Program-made: the position numbers and the translations under genes
Shown: positions 1 through 9,199 of the stretch, piece after piece
Layout: each line of letters begins with the position of its first letter
Position numbering within the stretch: the stretch's first letter is position 1
Origin: Veillonella sp.
GTDB taxonomy: Bacteria > Bacillota > Negativicutes > Veillonellales > Veillonellaceae
Reading direction: 5' to 3'
Length of the DNA stretch: 64,000 nucleotides
NCBI RefSeq assembly: GCF_018364065.1
Contig: NZ_JAGZMO010000003.1
Span: 1 to 64,000 of the forward strand
The notes under the pieces: model-generated
The model's database searches: none
Told to the model about the DNA's origin: nothing
The model's input: the letters and a program-made list of their open reading frames with translations, nothing else

Positions 1-96
<96 letters not shown>

Positions 97-109
97 GATT
101 AAAAGAAAA

Positions 110-143
110 GGTCATACCCGAATGGGTATGGCCTTTTTCTTTT
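110..143 (+). terminator. rRNA operon terminator
   Basis: A perfect 10-bp stem (GGTCATACCC / GGGTATGGCC) with a GAAT loop is followed by a T-rich run. It sits about 14 nt after the 5S rRNA and is a standard intrinsic terminator for the rRNA operon. Confidence 0.92.
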
Positions 144-477
144 ATTGACGAGCTACTCCGTATCTCGTCAGGCTGATTCCAGCCAACTTACCACGATGTG
201 CCAACAATGGAAAAAGTACAATAGCGGCCAGGGATAAGTAGTGAGCCCTATTTGAAGGAGCAGTGCGACGCACAAATAGGTGCGAATCTCTTAGCTCATG
301 GCGTAAGATTTCGCGAAGCGAAATCCACAGCCACTGAGCAGGAAGTTGCAAAGCAATTTGGATCTTAGTGTATACTATGATGAATTAATGTAGCGAGCGA
401 AGCAAGGCGGTGAGCCGAGAGGCCTTTTTCTTTTATTGATGAGTTACCCCGTATCTCGTCAGGCTGCTTCATCCAAC
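131..477. repeat. Imperfect direct repeat of the post-5S segment
   Basis: The roughly 55-bp stretch from the terminator's 3' arm and T-run (131-187) recurs at 422-477 with a few substitutions. Both copies contain GCCTTTTTCTTTTATTGA and CGTATCTCGTCAGGCTG. The stretch between them holds no convincing gene. The arrangement looks like a remnant of recombination or duplication at the 3' flank of an rRNA operon. The 142-598 gap otherwise shows only AT-rich leader sequence before aroD. Confidence 0.7.
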
Positions 478-598
478 GCTACAAACTGCCCGTATACTAA
501 ATAATATTAGTATTAATTCCATAAATAAGGTATAGTAAATTAAAGATACTATTACGAGATTTATTTATTCTTATAGATTAGGGAATGAGAGGGTATAA

Positions 599-1348
599 AT
601 GGTAAGTATTGGTCCGGTTGTTTTAGGGGATGGGCGAACGAAGATATGTGTGCCTCTTGTTGGCAAGACTGTAGAGGCTTTGCTTGAGGAATGTAAGTAT
701 TTGCTTGATAAGCCCTTTGATGTGGCAGAGTTACGTATAGACTACTTTGATGGTAATGACTCGATTGAAAAGATACTTGGATTATTGGCCCAACTTCGAC
801 CTAAGCTTAATAATAATAAAGGTTTGCTTTTTACATGGCGCACGAAGAATGAAGGTGGCGAAGCGGAAATAATATCTAAAGATTATTTTTCACTATTAGA
901 GGCAGTGATTCTTTCCCGCTATGCAGACGCTATTGATATAGAGTATTTCTTTGATCAAGAGGCTATGAAAAATACGGTTAAATTAGCCAAAGAGCATGGT
1001 GTAACTGTGGTGATGAGTAATCATGACTTTGATAAGACGCCGGCCGCTGAGGAGATTATAGAACGTCTTGTAGGTATGAAAAAGGCCGGCGCTGATATTG
1101 CTAAATTGGCCTGTATGCCTAATACACCTGAAGATGTACTTACATTATTAGGAGCTACAGAAATGGTTAAGAGGCAGTATCCGGATGAACCTATTATTAC
1201 TATGTCCATGGGTAAATTAGGGATTGTTAGTCGAATTTGCGGAAGTGTTTTCGGTAATGCCATGACATTTGGTGCTGCAAAACAGGCGTCTGCGCCCGGA
1301 CAGATAGAAGTGACTAAACTTAATGATATATTAAAGGTCATTGATTAA
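599..1348 (+). CDS. aroD: 3-dehydroquinate dehydratase, type I
   Basis: Type I dehydroquinase of 249 residues, which dehydrates 3-dehydroquinate to 3-dehydroshikimate in the shikimate pathway. The family signatures are visible: AELRIDYFDG near residue 45 (substrate-binding Glu and Arg), the catalytic His in VVMSNHDF, and the Schiff-base Lys in DIAKLACMPNT. Length is typical. It is separated from the other shikimate genes, which form an operon on the opposite strand at 14-20 kb. An 11-bp all-AT inverted repeat (1345-1355 with 1372-1382) overlaps its stop codon; larA starts 63 bp downstream, so the two may be co-transcribed. Confidence 0.95.
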   Translation: MVSIGPVVLGDGRTKICVPLVGKTVEALLEECKYLLDKPFDVAELRIDYFDGNDSIEKILGLLAQLRPKLNNNKGLLFTWRTKNEGGEAEIISKDYFSLLEAVILSRYADAIDIEYFFDQEAMKNTVKLAKEHGVTVVMSNHDFDKTPAAEEIIERLVGMKKAGADIAKLACMPNTPEDVLTLLGATEMVKRQYPDEPIITMSMGKLGIVSRICGSVFGNAMTFGAAKQASAPGQIEVTKLNDILKVID

Positions 1349-1411
1349 TAAAAATTGATTAAAAAAAGACGATTTTTATTAATGTAAGGAATAATGTAAG
1401 GAGGTTATGGT

Positions 1412-2677
1412 ATGAAGACATACTCATTTCATTATGGCGATGGTTTCATTGATTTTTTCTTGGATGAAAAACGTGTTATCGGGGATTTGCACATGGCGGA
1501 GACACCGGTGCTTCCTGATCCGGAGAGTGCCATTTTAGAGGCGTTGGACAATCCGATTGACTCTAAACCGTTGCGTGAGTTGATTAAAGCCGGTGAAACG
1601 GTGGCAATTATTGCTAATGATACGACGCGCCTTGCCAATACACACGTATTTATGCCCCTTCTCATCAATTATTTGAACGAAATAGGCGTCGCTGATGACC
1701 ATATTAAAATTGTGTTCGCTTTAGGTACTCATCGAGACATGACACCGGACGAAATGGCTAAGGAAGTAAGTCCTGAAGTTGCTAAGCGGATTACGCTCAT
1801 TAACTCCAATGCAAAAAAATCTGAGGATTTCGTGTACATAGGAACCACTTCTTTCGGCACGCCGGTGGAATTAAATCGCCACGTGGTAGAGGCGGATCAT
1901 ATCATTTGTACCGGCTCTGTAGTACATCATTTCTTTGCAGGTTTTGGCGGCGGTCGCAAGGCAATTTTACCTGGCGTAGCGTCGTACGAAACGATTCGCA
2001 AGAATCATAGTTTAATGCTGGATGACCGCGCTGCTATTGGTGAATTGGAAGGCAATCCGATTTACGATGATCAGATGGAAGGTGTAGCTCTTTGCCCACC
2101 GACATTCCTGTTAAATGTAGTATTGAATGGTGAAAAAGAATTTACCGGTGTTTTTGCAGGTAATTATATTACTGCACATAAAGCGGCCTGTGACTTTGTA
2201 AATAAACAGAATGGCGTGCCAATTACAGTATTGGCGCCGATTGTTATTGCCTCAACCGGCGGTTATCCGAAGGATATTAATATTTACCAGATGCAAAAGA
2301 CAATGGATAATGCAGTAAAAGCGGTGGCACCGGGCGGTGTGATTATTCTATTGGCCGAATGCCGCGAAGGTTCGGGCTCTGCTATTTTCGATGAAACTGT
2401 ACATACGCATCATTCCATTCAATCCATTGAAGAATATGTACGTCAGGATTTCCAAATTGGTCGACATAAAGCCTATGCAGTAACACGTTTGATGAAGCGT
2501 GCTGATTTTATGTTATTGTCTGCGTTACCGGATGATTACGCGAAGGAAGCTTTCTTTACACCGGTACATTCCGTAGAAGAAGCATTAAAAATTGCTGATG
2601 AAAAACTAGGCGCTGATGCACCAATTATCCTCATGCCACATGGATCGTATACAGTTCCTTTATTAATGAAAGAGTGA
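1412..2677 (+). CDS. larA: LarA-type nickel-dependent lactate racemase family protein
   Basis: A 421-residue LarA/DUF2088 protein. Residues matching the nickel-pincer enzyme of Lactobacillus plantarum are present: D70 and R73 in NDTTR, H107 in ALGTHRD, H173, K183 in FGGGRKAILPG (the Lys that carries the pincer cofactor) and H199. LarA interconverts D- and L-lactate, but homologues act on other 2-hydroxy acids, so the substrate is inferred. Lactate fits the setting beside an electron-transfer flavoprotein cluster. The cofactor genes larB, larC and larE are not in this window. The sequence before the start holds two near-identical AATGTAAGGA blocks, the second leading into a strong AAGGAGG site. 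Confidence 0.88.
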   Translation: MKTYSFHYGDGFIDFFLDEKRVIGDLHMAETPVLPDPESAILEALDNPIDSKPLRELIKAGETVAIIANDTTRLANTHVFMPLLINYLNEIGVADDHIKIVFALGTHRDMTPDEMAKEVSPEVAKRITLINSNAKKSEDFVYIGTTSFGTPVELNRHVVEADHIICTGSVVHHFFAGFGGGRKAILPGVASYETIRKNHSLMLDDRAAIGELEGNPIYDDQMEGVALCPPTFLLNVVLNGEKEFTGVFAGNYITAHKAACDFVNKQNGVPITVLAPIVIASTGGYPKDINIYQMQKTMDNAVKAVAPGGVIILLAECREGSGSAIFDETVHTHHSIQSIEEYVRQDFQIGRHKAYAVTRLMKRADFMLLSALPDDYAKEAFFTPVHSVEEALKIADEKLGADAPIILMPHGSYTVPLLMKE

Positions 2678-3125
2678 ATTCAAATAAAGTCCCGGCATGG
2701 ACAAAAGTTGTCCATATAAAAATGAAATGGATGCATGAATTCAGTAGGAATGCTTTTTTTAGACTGTGAGAGTCTAAGAAGGACAAATTGGTCTAAAACA
2801 TATTATAAATTTACTATTATTAAAAAACATAAACTAGGGACAGGTTCTGACCTGTCCCTTATTTTATGCTCAAATGGCGTAACTATAGAATATATCAATA
2901 CATGATAAGAAGGTATTTCTATTATCCACTTCGAATATATTATAATGTAAGCAGAATCTTTCTGTAAAAATGAACATATCTGTGCAGTTTACCGTAAAAA
3001 GTAAGCTTACAGGTTCAAAATTATATGAAAATGGTTGCATTAACTTGTTTATTCGTTGGATTGTTAATAATGTGATTGTTTTTATAAAGGTAATGGTTTC
3101 TTTCTACATTCTAAGGAGAGTAAGC
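2678..3125 (+). promoter_or_regulatory. Intergenic region with terminator and fixC leader
   Basis: This 448-bp gap holds the larA terminator (2836-2864), a small hairpin near 2760-2775, and a candidate -10 box TATAAT at 2941-2946 without a clear -35. If that promoter is used, fixC has an AT-rich leader of about 175 nt. No small gene was recognised here; the in-frame extension upstream of ATG 3126 is not conserved-looking. Confidence 0.5.
2836..2864 (+). terminator. Intrinsic terminator after larA
   Basis: A perfect 10-bp stem AGGGACAGGT / ACCTGTCCCT with a TCTG loop is followed by TATTTTAT. It lies about 160 nt after the larA stop and separates larA from the fix cluster. Confidence 0.8.
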
Positions 3126-4406
3126 ATGGAACGATTTGAAGCAATTGTCGTAGGTGGCGGTATGGCAGGCGCAGCTGCTGCTTATCGAATGGCCAAAGCT
3201 GGCGTCAAAGTGCTCTTAATAGAGCGCGGTAGTTATGGTGGAGCTAAGAATATGACCGGCGGTCGTATTTATACGCACTCACTGGAAGAATTAATGCCCG
3301 ATTTTCGGACGAAAGCCCCATTGGAACGATTTGTAACAAAAGAACGAATTTCTATTTTAGAGGGCGGTAAGGCGACAACGGTAGAGTATGAAGCTAAACC
3401 GAGTGAAGCGAAGGATGAATCGTATGTTGTGCTTCGCTCCAAATTTGATAAATGGATGGTAGACGAAGCAGCTAAAGCGGGTGCTGTAGTGGTTAACCGC
3501 GTTCAGGTAACTGATTTGCTAATGTCCGGCGGTAAAGTAACCGGCGTACGTTGTGGCAAAGATACTATGGAAGCGGATGTAGTTATCTTGGCGGATGGCG
3601 TTAACTCCCTGTTGGCTGAACGCGCAGGTCTTCGTAAACCAATCACAGTTCATGACGTAGCAGTCAGTGCAAAAGAAGTATATACCTTTAATAAAGGCGT
3701 TTTAGAAGATCGTTTGGGCCTTACAGGTAACGAAGGTTTATCCTGGTTGTTTATGGGTGATATTACTCACGGCCTCATGGGCGGCGGTTTCATATATACT
3801 AATAAAGACAGCCTGTCCCTTGGCATTGTAGTTGGCTTAGAACACATTGGCGAATCCGATGCAACCATTGAAGACATGATGAATGAATTTATGGCTTATC
3901 CGACGGTGGCACGTCTGATTAAAGGCGGTAAATTAGTAGAACGCAGTGGTCATATGGTTCCTGAATCCGGTTATAAATCTGTCAGCACATTGAGTGGTGA
4001 CGGTTTTGCCATTGTAGGCGATGCGGCCGGTTTCTGTATCAATATGGGTTATACTGTGCGCGGTATGGACTTTGCCATTGCATCCGGTATGTACGCCGCT
4101 GATGCAGTAATCAAGGCAAAACAATTGAATGACTTCTCCGCCGGAGCTATGCGTTATTATGACATTTTAATTAATAACAGTTTCGTTGGAAAAGATATGA
4201 AACATTATCGTTATTTCCCTGAATTCCTTAATAATCCACGTATCTTCAAAAAATATCCTGGCATGGTTAACGGTATTATGCATGATGTATTTACAGTTAA
4301 CGGTGAAGGTGCCAAGTCGCTCGTGCCTAAGCTTATTAAGCGCGTAAACGGCGTAGGGCTTATTAACTTGGCCGTGGATATGCTTAAAGGAGGTCGTGCT
4401 CTATGA
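3126..4406 (+). CDS. fixC: FixC-type electron transfer flavoprotein-quinone oxidoreductase
   Basis: A FAD-dependent oxidoreductase of 426 residues. The N-terminus carries the dinucleotide-binding motif IVVGGGMAGAAAA, an ERG..GG segment follows, and GFAIVGDAAGF near residue 300 is the second FAD-contact motif. FixC passes electrons from the EtfA/EtfB flavoprotein towards quinone, together with the ferredoxin-like FixX. The start chosen is ATG 3126 with AAGGAG about 9 nt upstream; the open frame extends back to 2970, but that extension lacks a ribosome site and is AT-rich. The stop overlaps the fixX start (ATGA), implying translational coupling. Confidence 0.92.
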   Translation: MERFEAIVVGGGMAGAAAAYRMAKAGVKVLLIERGSYGGAKNMTGGRIYTHSLEELMPDFRTKAPLERFVTKERISILEGGKATTVEYEAKPSEAKDESYVVLRSKFDKWMVDEAAKAGAVVVNRVQVTDLLMSGGKVTGVRCGKDTMEADVVILADGVNSLLAERAGLRKPITVHDVAVSAKEVYTFNKGVLEDRLGLTGNEGLSWLFMGDITHGLMGGGFIYTNKDSLSLGIVVGLEHIGESDATIEDMMNEFMAYPTVARLIKGGKLVERSGHMVPESGYKSVSTLSGDGFAIVGDAAGFCINMGYTVRGMDFAIASGMYAADAVIKAKQLNDFSAGAMRYYDILINNSFVGKDMKHYRYFPEFLNNPRIFKKYPGMVNGIMHDVFTVNGEGAKSLVPKLIKRVNGVGLINLAVDMLKGGRAL

Positions 4407-4684
4407 GTAATTTAGAAGAAAAATTAGGCGTTAATAAATACTATGTAAATGAAGGTCATCCTCATATTGAAATCATTCATGACTATCCGGACATGAAGGA
4501 AAAGATGAAGCTTGTAAATGCCTGTCCTGTTGGTCTGTATACTCTTAATGATGACGGCACATTGGCATTTGATTACGCAGGTTGTGTAGAATGCGGTACA
4601 TGCCGCGTGCTCTGCGGACATACAATTGTGACTAAATGGGAATACCCTGATGACACAAAGGGCATTGAATTTCGTCAAGGTTAA
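4403..4684 (+). CDS. fixX: FixX ferredoxin-like protein
   Basis: A 93-residue iron-sulfur protein of the FixX family. Cys41 in NACPVGLY and the cluster GCVECGTCRVLC (Cys61, 64, 67, 71) could ligate one 4Fe-4S centre; the ACP.GLY and C.ECGTCR blocks are typical. It overlaps fixC by 4 nt and precedes etfB by 14 nt. It is expected to work with FixC in electron transfer to quinone. Confidence 0.93.
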   Translation: MSNLEEKLGVNKYYVNEGHPHIEIIHDYPDMKEKMKLVNACPVGLYTLNDDGTLAFDYAGCVECGTCRVLCGHTIVTKWEYPDDTKGIEFRQG

Positions 4685-4698
4685 TAGGGAGGCAAATT

Positions 4699-5499
4699 AT
4701 GGAATTACTGGTATGTATTAAGCAGGTGCCGGATACATCAGAAATTAAGTTAGATCCTGAAACAAATACATTGATTCGTACAGGTTTACCAAGTATCGTA
4801 AATCCCTTTGACATGAATGCGTTGGAAGCGGCGTTAAAGGTGAAAGACTTACATCCCGGTACTCGTGTATCCGTTATTACCATGGGGCCGCCACAGGCGC
4901 AGGTAGCATTGCGTGAATGTGTATCCTTAGGTGCTGATGAAGCATATCTGATTACAGACCGTGCCTTTGCCGGGGCCGATACATTGGCCACCAGTTATAC
5001 AATTGCGAAGGCCATTGAAAAGGTGCAGCAAGATCAAGGGAAACCGTTCGACATGATTTTCTGCGGCAAACAGGCTATCGATGGTGATACGGCTCAGGTT
5101 GGTCCGCAAATTGCGGAAGAATTGGGAATTCCACAAGTAACTTACGTATGTGATATTAAAGTGGAAGACGGCTATGTGCGCACGCATCGTGAGCACGAAG
5201 AAGGCTTTGAAGTACTCGACACAGATATGCCGCTTCTTATTACGGCCGTGAAAGCGCTCAATGAACCGCGCTATCCAACCTTATTAAACTCTATCCGCGC
5301 ATTTAACTATGAAATTAAACAAATTACAGCTAAGGATATGGAAACGGATCCGACTCGTTTAGGTCTTAAAGGGTCGCCAACGCGAGTTCGTAAAGTATAC
5401 AGTCCTCCTATGCGTTCTGCAGGCACTATGTTGACGAATGGTGCGGCTGAATCAGTGACTACCATTGTAGATGTGTTGACTAAGCGAGAGCTGTTGTAA
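4699..5499 (+). CDS. etfB: Electron transfer flavoprotein beta subunit (FixA)
   Basis: EtfB/FixA of 266 residues. It starts with the characteristic MELLVCIKQVPDT and contains NPFDMNALEAAL and the GADEA and CGKQAIDGDTAQVGPQIAE segments of the nucleotide-binding beta subunit. It pairs with EtfA directly downstream. In Fix-type systems this subunit receives electrons from NADH for bifurcation; whether that occurs here cannot be read from sequence alone. Confidence 0.94.
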   Translation: MELLVCIKQVPDTSEIKLDPETNTLIRTGLPSIVNPFDMNALEAALKVKDLHPGTRVSVITMGPPQAQVALRECVSLGADEAYLITDRAFAGADTLATSYTIAKAIEKVQQDQGKPFDMIFCGKQAIDGDTAQVGPQIAEELGIPQVTYVCDIKVEDGYVRTHREHEEGFEVLDTDMPLLITAVKALNEPRYPTLLNSIRAFNYEIKQITAKDMETDPTRLGLKGSPTRVRKVYSPPMRSAGTMLTNGAAESVTTIVDVLTKRELL

Positions 5500-5519
5500 G
5501 AGCGTAAGGAGGGATTCAC

Positions 5520-6527
5520 GTGTTTGAAGATTACAAAGGTGTATATGTAATTGCTGACTGCTTCAATGGCCAAGTGCGTAAAGTAACCTATGAACTTATC
5601 GGTCAGGCGCGCCTGATTGCGGATCAGCTTAATGAAGACGTACATACATTGATTTTAGGTGAAAGTGTTGCGCAGGAAGCACAGAGTCTGGTGGAATACG
5701 GTTCTGATTTTGTGCATGTTTTTGAACATCCGCTTCTCGCTCGCTATACAACTGACGGATATACAAAGGTTATTACCGATTTCTTTGCCCATAATAAACC
5801 AAACGTTATCCTCATTGGTGCCACTAATGACGGCCGTGACTTGGCTCCGCGTATTTCGGGTCGCATGAAAAACGGCGTTGTTGCGGACTGTACGATTTTA
5901 TCTGTTAACGAAGCGGATCGCTTGGTTGACTGGACAAGACCGGCTTTGGGCGGTAACATTTTGGCGGAAATTATTTGTCCGGAACATCGTCCACAGATGG
6001 GCTCCGTTCGACCTAATGTATTTAAAATGCCGGAACGCGATACATCTCGAAAAGGCACGATTACGAAGGAAGATGTGGCGCTGGATATAAAAGATATTCG
6101 CAATCGTTTCGTAGAAATGATTAATATTGATAAAAACGACATCAATATTGAAGAAGCAGAAATCATTGTGGCCGGCGGCCGCGGTGTAGGTAATCCGGCA
6201 AACTTTAAAAAGCTTGAAGAATTGGCGGAAGTGCTTGGCGGTGTTGTAGGCGTTACTCGTCCAATCGTAGAAAAAGGTTGGTATGAATTGGGTCGACAAA
6301 TCGGTCAGACCGGTAAAACAATCGCCCCTAAACTGTACATTGCCTTCGGTATTTCCGGTGCTATTCAGCATACAGCAGGTATTACAGGTTCTGATTTAAT
6401 CATCGCCGTTAACAATGATCCAGAAGCGTCCATCTTCAAAGTATGTGACTATGGCATCGTTGGAGACTGCATGGAAGTAGCCGATGAAATGATTAAGAAA
6501 TTTAAAGCGGCTAAGGCTGGAGCATAA
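5520..6527 (+). CDS. etfA: Electron transfer flavoprotein alpha subunit (FixB)
   Basis: EtfA/FixB of 335 residues, starting at GTG 5520 with AAGGAGGG about 7 nt upstream. The C-terminal FAD-binding domain is clear: VAGGRGVG near residue 218 and GQTGKTIAPKLYIAFGISGA near 262-281, followed by GITGSDLIIAVNNDP. It forms the heterodimer with EtfB. The gene is the last of fixC-fixX-etfB-etfA, an order that differs from the common fixA-B-C-X arrangement. Confidence 0.94.
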   Translation: MFEDYKGVYVIADCFNGQVRKVTYELIGQARLIADQLNEDVHTLILGESVAQEAQSLVEYGSDFVHVFEHPLLARYTTDGYTKVITDFFAHNKPNVILIGATNDGRDLAPRISGRMKNGVVADCTILSVNEADRLVDWTRPALGGNILAEIICPEHRPQMGSVRPNVFKMPERDTSRKGTITKEDVALDIKDIRNRFVEMINIDKNDINIEEAEIIVAGGRGVGNPANFKKLEELAEVLGGVVGVTRPIVEKGWYELGRQIGQTGKTIAPKLYIAFGISGAIQHTAGITGSDLIIAVNNDPEASIFKVCDYGIVGDCMEVADEMIKKFKAAKAGA

Positions 6528-6555
6528 AGCATTAAGAAATAGTATAATAGAAAAG

Positions 6556-6585
6556 ACCGCAAGAACTATGTTCTTGCGGTTTTTC
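6556..6585 (+). terminator. Terminator after etfA
   Basis: A perfect 10-bp stem ACCGCAAGAA / TTCTTGCGGT with a 5-nt loop and a following TTTTC run ends the fix cluster. A-rich sequence on the other side may let it act for the convergent restriction operon too. Confidence 0.9.
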
Positions 6586-6606
6586 TTATAATAATATCAT
6601 TTTAAG

Positions 6607-7470
6607 CTAAATAAAAAGTTTATTCATAATGCCCTTTTCCATATCATCAATGCTATATATGTTATCCATAACATCAAAGGTTTCTCTAAGATTTTCTTTT
6701 GCACTTTTCCAACCGATACCATCTGTAAACCAAACAAATGTAAATCCATCTATTGTATCAGCTTCTTGAGAAATCATCTTATAGCTTCTAGCTGTTTCAT
6801 TTAATTTTGAACCATTTGAGCCATAGAAGTTGGTCTCTATCGCATAAATCATTGAATCTGTTTTAATTACGTAGTCAAATCGCTTTGCAGCTTTTCCTTT
6901 ATTAGAGAGGGCAGATAAATCTATATTCCATTTTCTTTCAATTGCTCTTAAATACATTTCCTTAAAGTACGATTTATTTTTTATGAATCCGGCATCTATA
7001 ATAAAAGTTTCTACTAAATCTTCCATTAGATGGCCACCTCTATTTTTTCGGCCATTTGAGTCGAGACCGGTTTCAATACCTAATGCGTAGTCAACTAAGT
7101 TATTTACAATATGGTTTTCTAGCATATCAAATAATCCAGTTTTTCGCATAAATTCTTTATACTGAGAAACATTGTAATTCTTGGTTTTAAAATTATAGCA
7201 AAAATCACCATCTTCATCTCGTGCATATATTTCATTGCTTCTTACAGCTAAAAGCAATGGAATACATCGTAATGTCTCGGGATATCTGCTGATAATGAGC
7301 TCAAATTCATCTTCAATATTTGGGGAATTAATGAGGGAATTTAAGATATTTAATTCGACTTTTACTTTTTCAACATTTTTTATGACCTTATTAAAGTCAA
7401 TATAATAATTATAGTTAGCAATACTTGGCCTAAAATTTCCCAACCACTCGTCAAAATCTCTATACCCCAT
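6607..7470 (-). CDS. dpnB: DpnII-family type II restriction endonuclease
   Basis: A 287-residue protein of the DpnII endonuclease family, which cuts unmethylated GATC. Family blocks are evident: DFDEWL near the start, PLLLAVR in the middle, GLDSNGRKNRGGHLMEDLVE near residues 138-157, and a C-terminal FDYVIKTDSMIYAIETNFYGS stretch compatible with a PD-(D/E)xK-like core. It overlaps the upstream methyltransferase gene by 11 nt, with its ribosome site inside that gene. The order M-A-B matches the Streptococcus pneumoniae DpnII locus. Codon and base use is much more AT-rich than the flanking genes, suggesting transfer. Confidence 0.93.
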   Translation of the reverse strand: MGYRDFDEWLGNFRPSIANYNYYIDFNKVIKNVEKVKVELNILNSLINSPNIEDEFELIISRYPETLRCIPLLLAVRSNEIYARDEDGDFCYNFKTKNYNVSQYKEFMRKTGLFDMLENHIVNNLVDYALGIETGLDSNGRKNRGGHLMEDLVETFIIDAGFIKNKSYFKEMYLRAIERKWNIDLSALSNKGKAAKRFDYVIKTDSMIYAIETNFYGSNGSKLNETARSYKMISQEADTIDGFTFVWFTDGIGWKSAKENLRETFDVMDNIYSIDDMEKGIMNKLFI

Positions 7471-8263
7471 TATTTTCCCACTCCAATCTTTGTTTAGTAA
7501 TTGTTAAATAGTCAAGATTCAAATCGATTCCAATAAAGTTTCGGTTATAGCGATTAGCTACTACTCCTGTTGTACCAGATCCACAAAATGGATCTAATAC
7601 AGTATTGTTAAGTTCCGTTGAAGATAAAATAATTTGCTCTAACAGATATTCCGGTTTTTGAGTTGGGTGTTTTCCTGCCTTTTTTTCAGATTGTTTAGTA
7701 AGGCTACCTGTCCAAACATCTTTCATTTGCTTTCCACCATTTTTTTCTTTCATTAATTCGTAATTGAAATAATGACGTGATTTTTTATCAGCTTTTTGTG
7801 CCCATAATATTGTTTCCGTAGAGTGTGTGAAACATCTACAAGCAAGATTAGGAGGAGGATTTGTTTTTTGCCAAGTAATATTATTAATTATTTTATATCC
7901 TTCTTGTTCAAGTGCCATACCTATAGAATAAATATTATGGAGTGTTCCAGAAATCCATATGCTCCCATTAGGTTTTAATATGCGTTTACATTGTCGTATC
8001 CATCGACGATTAAATTTGTGTTTATCAGCGATAGATGTTATATTACCATCAATTTTATCCCAAAGCCCTTTATTAACAGACACCATTTTGCCACCTTGGC
8101 ATGTAATACCATCATTACTTAAGAAGTATGGTGGATCTGCAAAAATCATATCTATACTTTCTGGTTTGAATTTTGAGAGTAGTTTAAGTGAATCCCCATG
8201 AATAAGTTGAGCATTGTTGCTCTCATAAAAGTATGGTTGCTTTTTACTCAATAGTCGATTCAA
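7460..8263 (-). CDS. dpnA: DpnA-like adenine-N6 DNA methyltransferase
   Basis: A 267-residue beta-class methyltransferase: the catalytic DPPY (MIFADPPYFLS) is near residue 44 and the AdoMet motif FCGSGTTG is near the C-terminus (VLDPFCGSGTTGVVANRY). It matches the second methylase of DpnII loci (M2.DpnII), known in that family to modify also single-stranded GATC DNA and so protect incoming DNA. It starts at TTG 8263, about 8 nt after AGGAGG; an ATG nearer that site opens only a two-codon frame (ATG TTT TGA). It is 11 nt downstream of dpnM. Confidence 0.92.
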   Translation of the reverse strand: MNRLLSKKQPYFYESNNAQLIHGDSLKLLSKFKPESIDMIFADPPYFLSNDGITCQGGKMVSVNKGLWDKIDGNITSIADKHKFNRRWIRQCKRILKPNGSIWISGTLHNIYSIGMALEQEGYKIINNITWQKTNPPPNLACRCFTHSTETILWAQKADKKSRHYFNYELMKEKNGGKQMKDVWTGSLTKQSEKKAGKHPTQKPEYLLEQIILSSTELNNTVLDPFCGSGTTGVVANRYNRNFIGIDLNLDYLTITKQRLEWENNGV

Positions 8264-8274
8264 AACATTACCTC

Positions 8275-9108
8275 CTAGTAATTACAGATGATTACTTCTT
8301 CTCCTGTTCGTTTTGAGGAATCTGAATTAATAGATCTTTTAACGCTAATAACATCAATTTTATATCCTTTATTACCATATAATTCATTGATAAACTGAGT
8401 ATTATGATTGGTAAGCATACAATAACATCCTTTAGCAGTGAGTTTATCGAAGAGTTTAGCTAATCGCGTATGACTTTCTATATCAAAGCCTTCCTTTGTA
8501 TACGACTCAAAAGAAGTGGGATTTAAAGGGGCATAAGGACTATCGAAGAAAATAAAATCATCTTTTTTGGCATTGCTACAAGCATCTTCAAAGTCACCTT
8601 GCAAAATAGTGACATTTTTTAAAAAGTTTGAGACGAGAAGAATTGACTCTATATCAATAGAGCTTCTTTTACTATTATTATATGGTACGTTAAATAGCCC
8701 TTTACCATTGACACGATAAAGGCCATTAAAGCAGTGTTTATTTATAAAAACAAACAATGCTGCGAGTTCAATATCAAATTCACTTTTCATTAACTTGTCA
8801 TTATAGTGATCTCTTAAGGCGTAGTAATACTCTTTTCCATCTTCTAGGATATTCGAATCTAATTTTTGAACTGATTGAATGAACTCGTTAGGAGAACTCT
8901 CTATAATTCTATATGTATTGATTAATGCTTTGTTTATATCATTGATGATTGCTTTTTGGGGTTGTAACTCAAATAAAACCGCGCCACCACCTATAAAAGG
9001 TTCATAATAGCTATTATATGAGTGAGGCAGTCTTTCTAATATTTTATCGAGCAATTGTCTTTTCCCACCAGCCCATTTAACAAATGGCACTATCTTTTTA
9101 TTCGTCAT
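8275..9108 (-). CDS. dpnM: Dam-like GATC adenine methyltransferase (DpnM type)
   Basis: A 277-residue alpha-class adenine methyltransferase of the Dam/DpnM family. The AdoMet motif FVKWAGGKRQLL is at residues 9-20 and FIGGGAVLFEL follows near 39. The catalytic motif IV reads DSPY (FIFFDSPYAPL) where the family usual is DPPY. The C-terminal SSKRTGEEVIICNY matches the DpnM ending. It is the first gene of the dpnM-dpnA-dpnB operon, preceded by GAGGAG. It should modify GATC to protect the host chromosome. Confidence 0.92.
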   Translation of the reverse strand: MTNKKIVPFVKWAGGKRQLLDKILERLPHSYNSYYEPFIGGGAVLFELQPQKAIINDINKALINTYRIIESSPNEFIQSVQKLDSNILEDGKEYYYALRDHYNDKLMKSEFDIELAALFVFINKHCFNGLYRVNGKGLFNVPYNNSKRSSIDIESILLVSNFLKNVTILQGDFEDACSNAKKDDFIFFDSPYAPLNPTSFESYTKEGFDIESHTRLAKLFDKLTAKGCYCMLTNHNTQFINELYGNKGYKIDVISVKRSINSDSSKRTGEEVIICNY

Positions 9109-9199
9109 TTTTGCTCCTCTTTCTATACTGGCTATCTTTTTAATTATACGAGATTGAGTCGCTTAATACAATAATTCTTAGTCGAGGTGTAATTAATTA

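Noticed and set aside
142..351. 69-codon minus-strand frame next to the rRNA terminator
   Set aside because: It lies in the degenerate repeat region after the 5S rRNA, has no ribosome site, and includes the terminator flank.
5898..6371. 157-codon frame opposite etfA
   Set aside because: Antisense shadow of a clear EtfA gene without features of its own.
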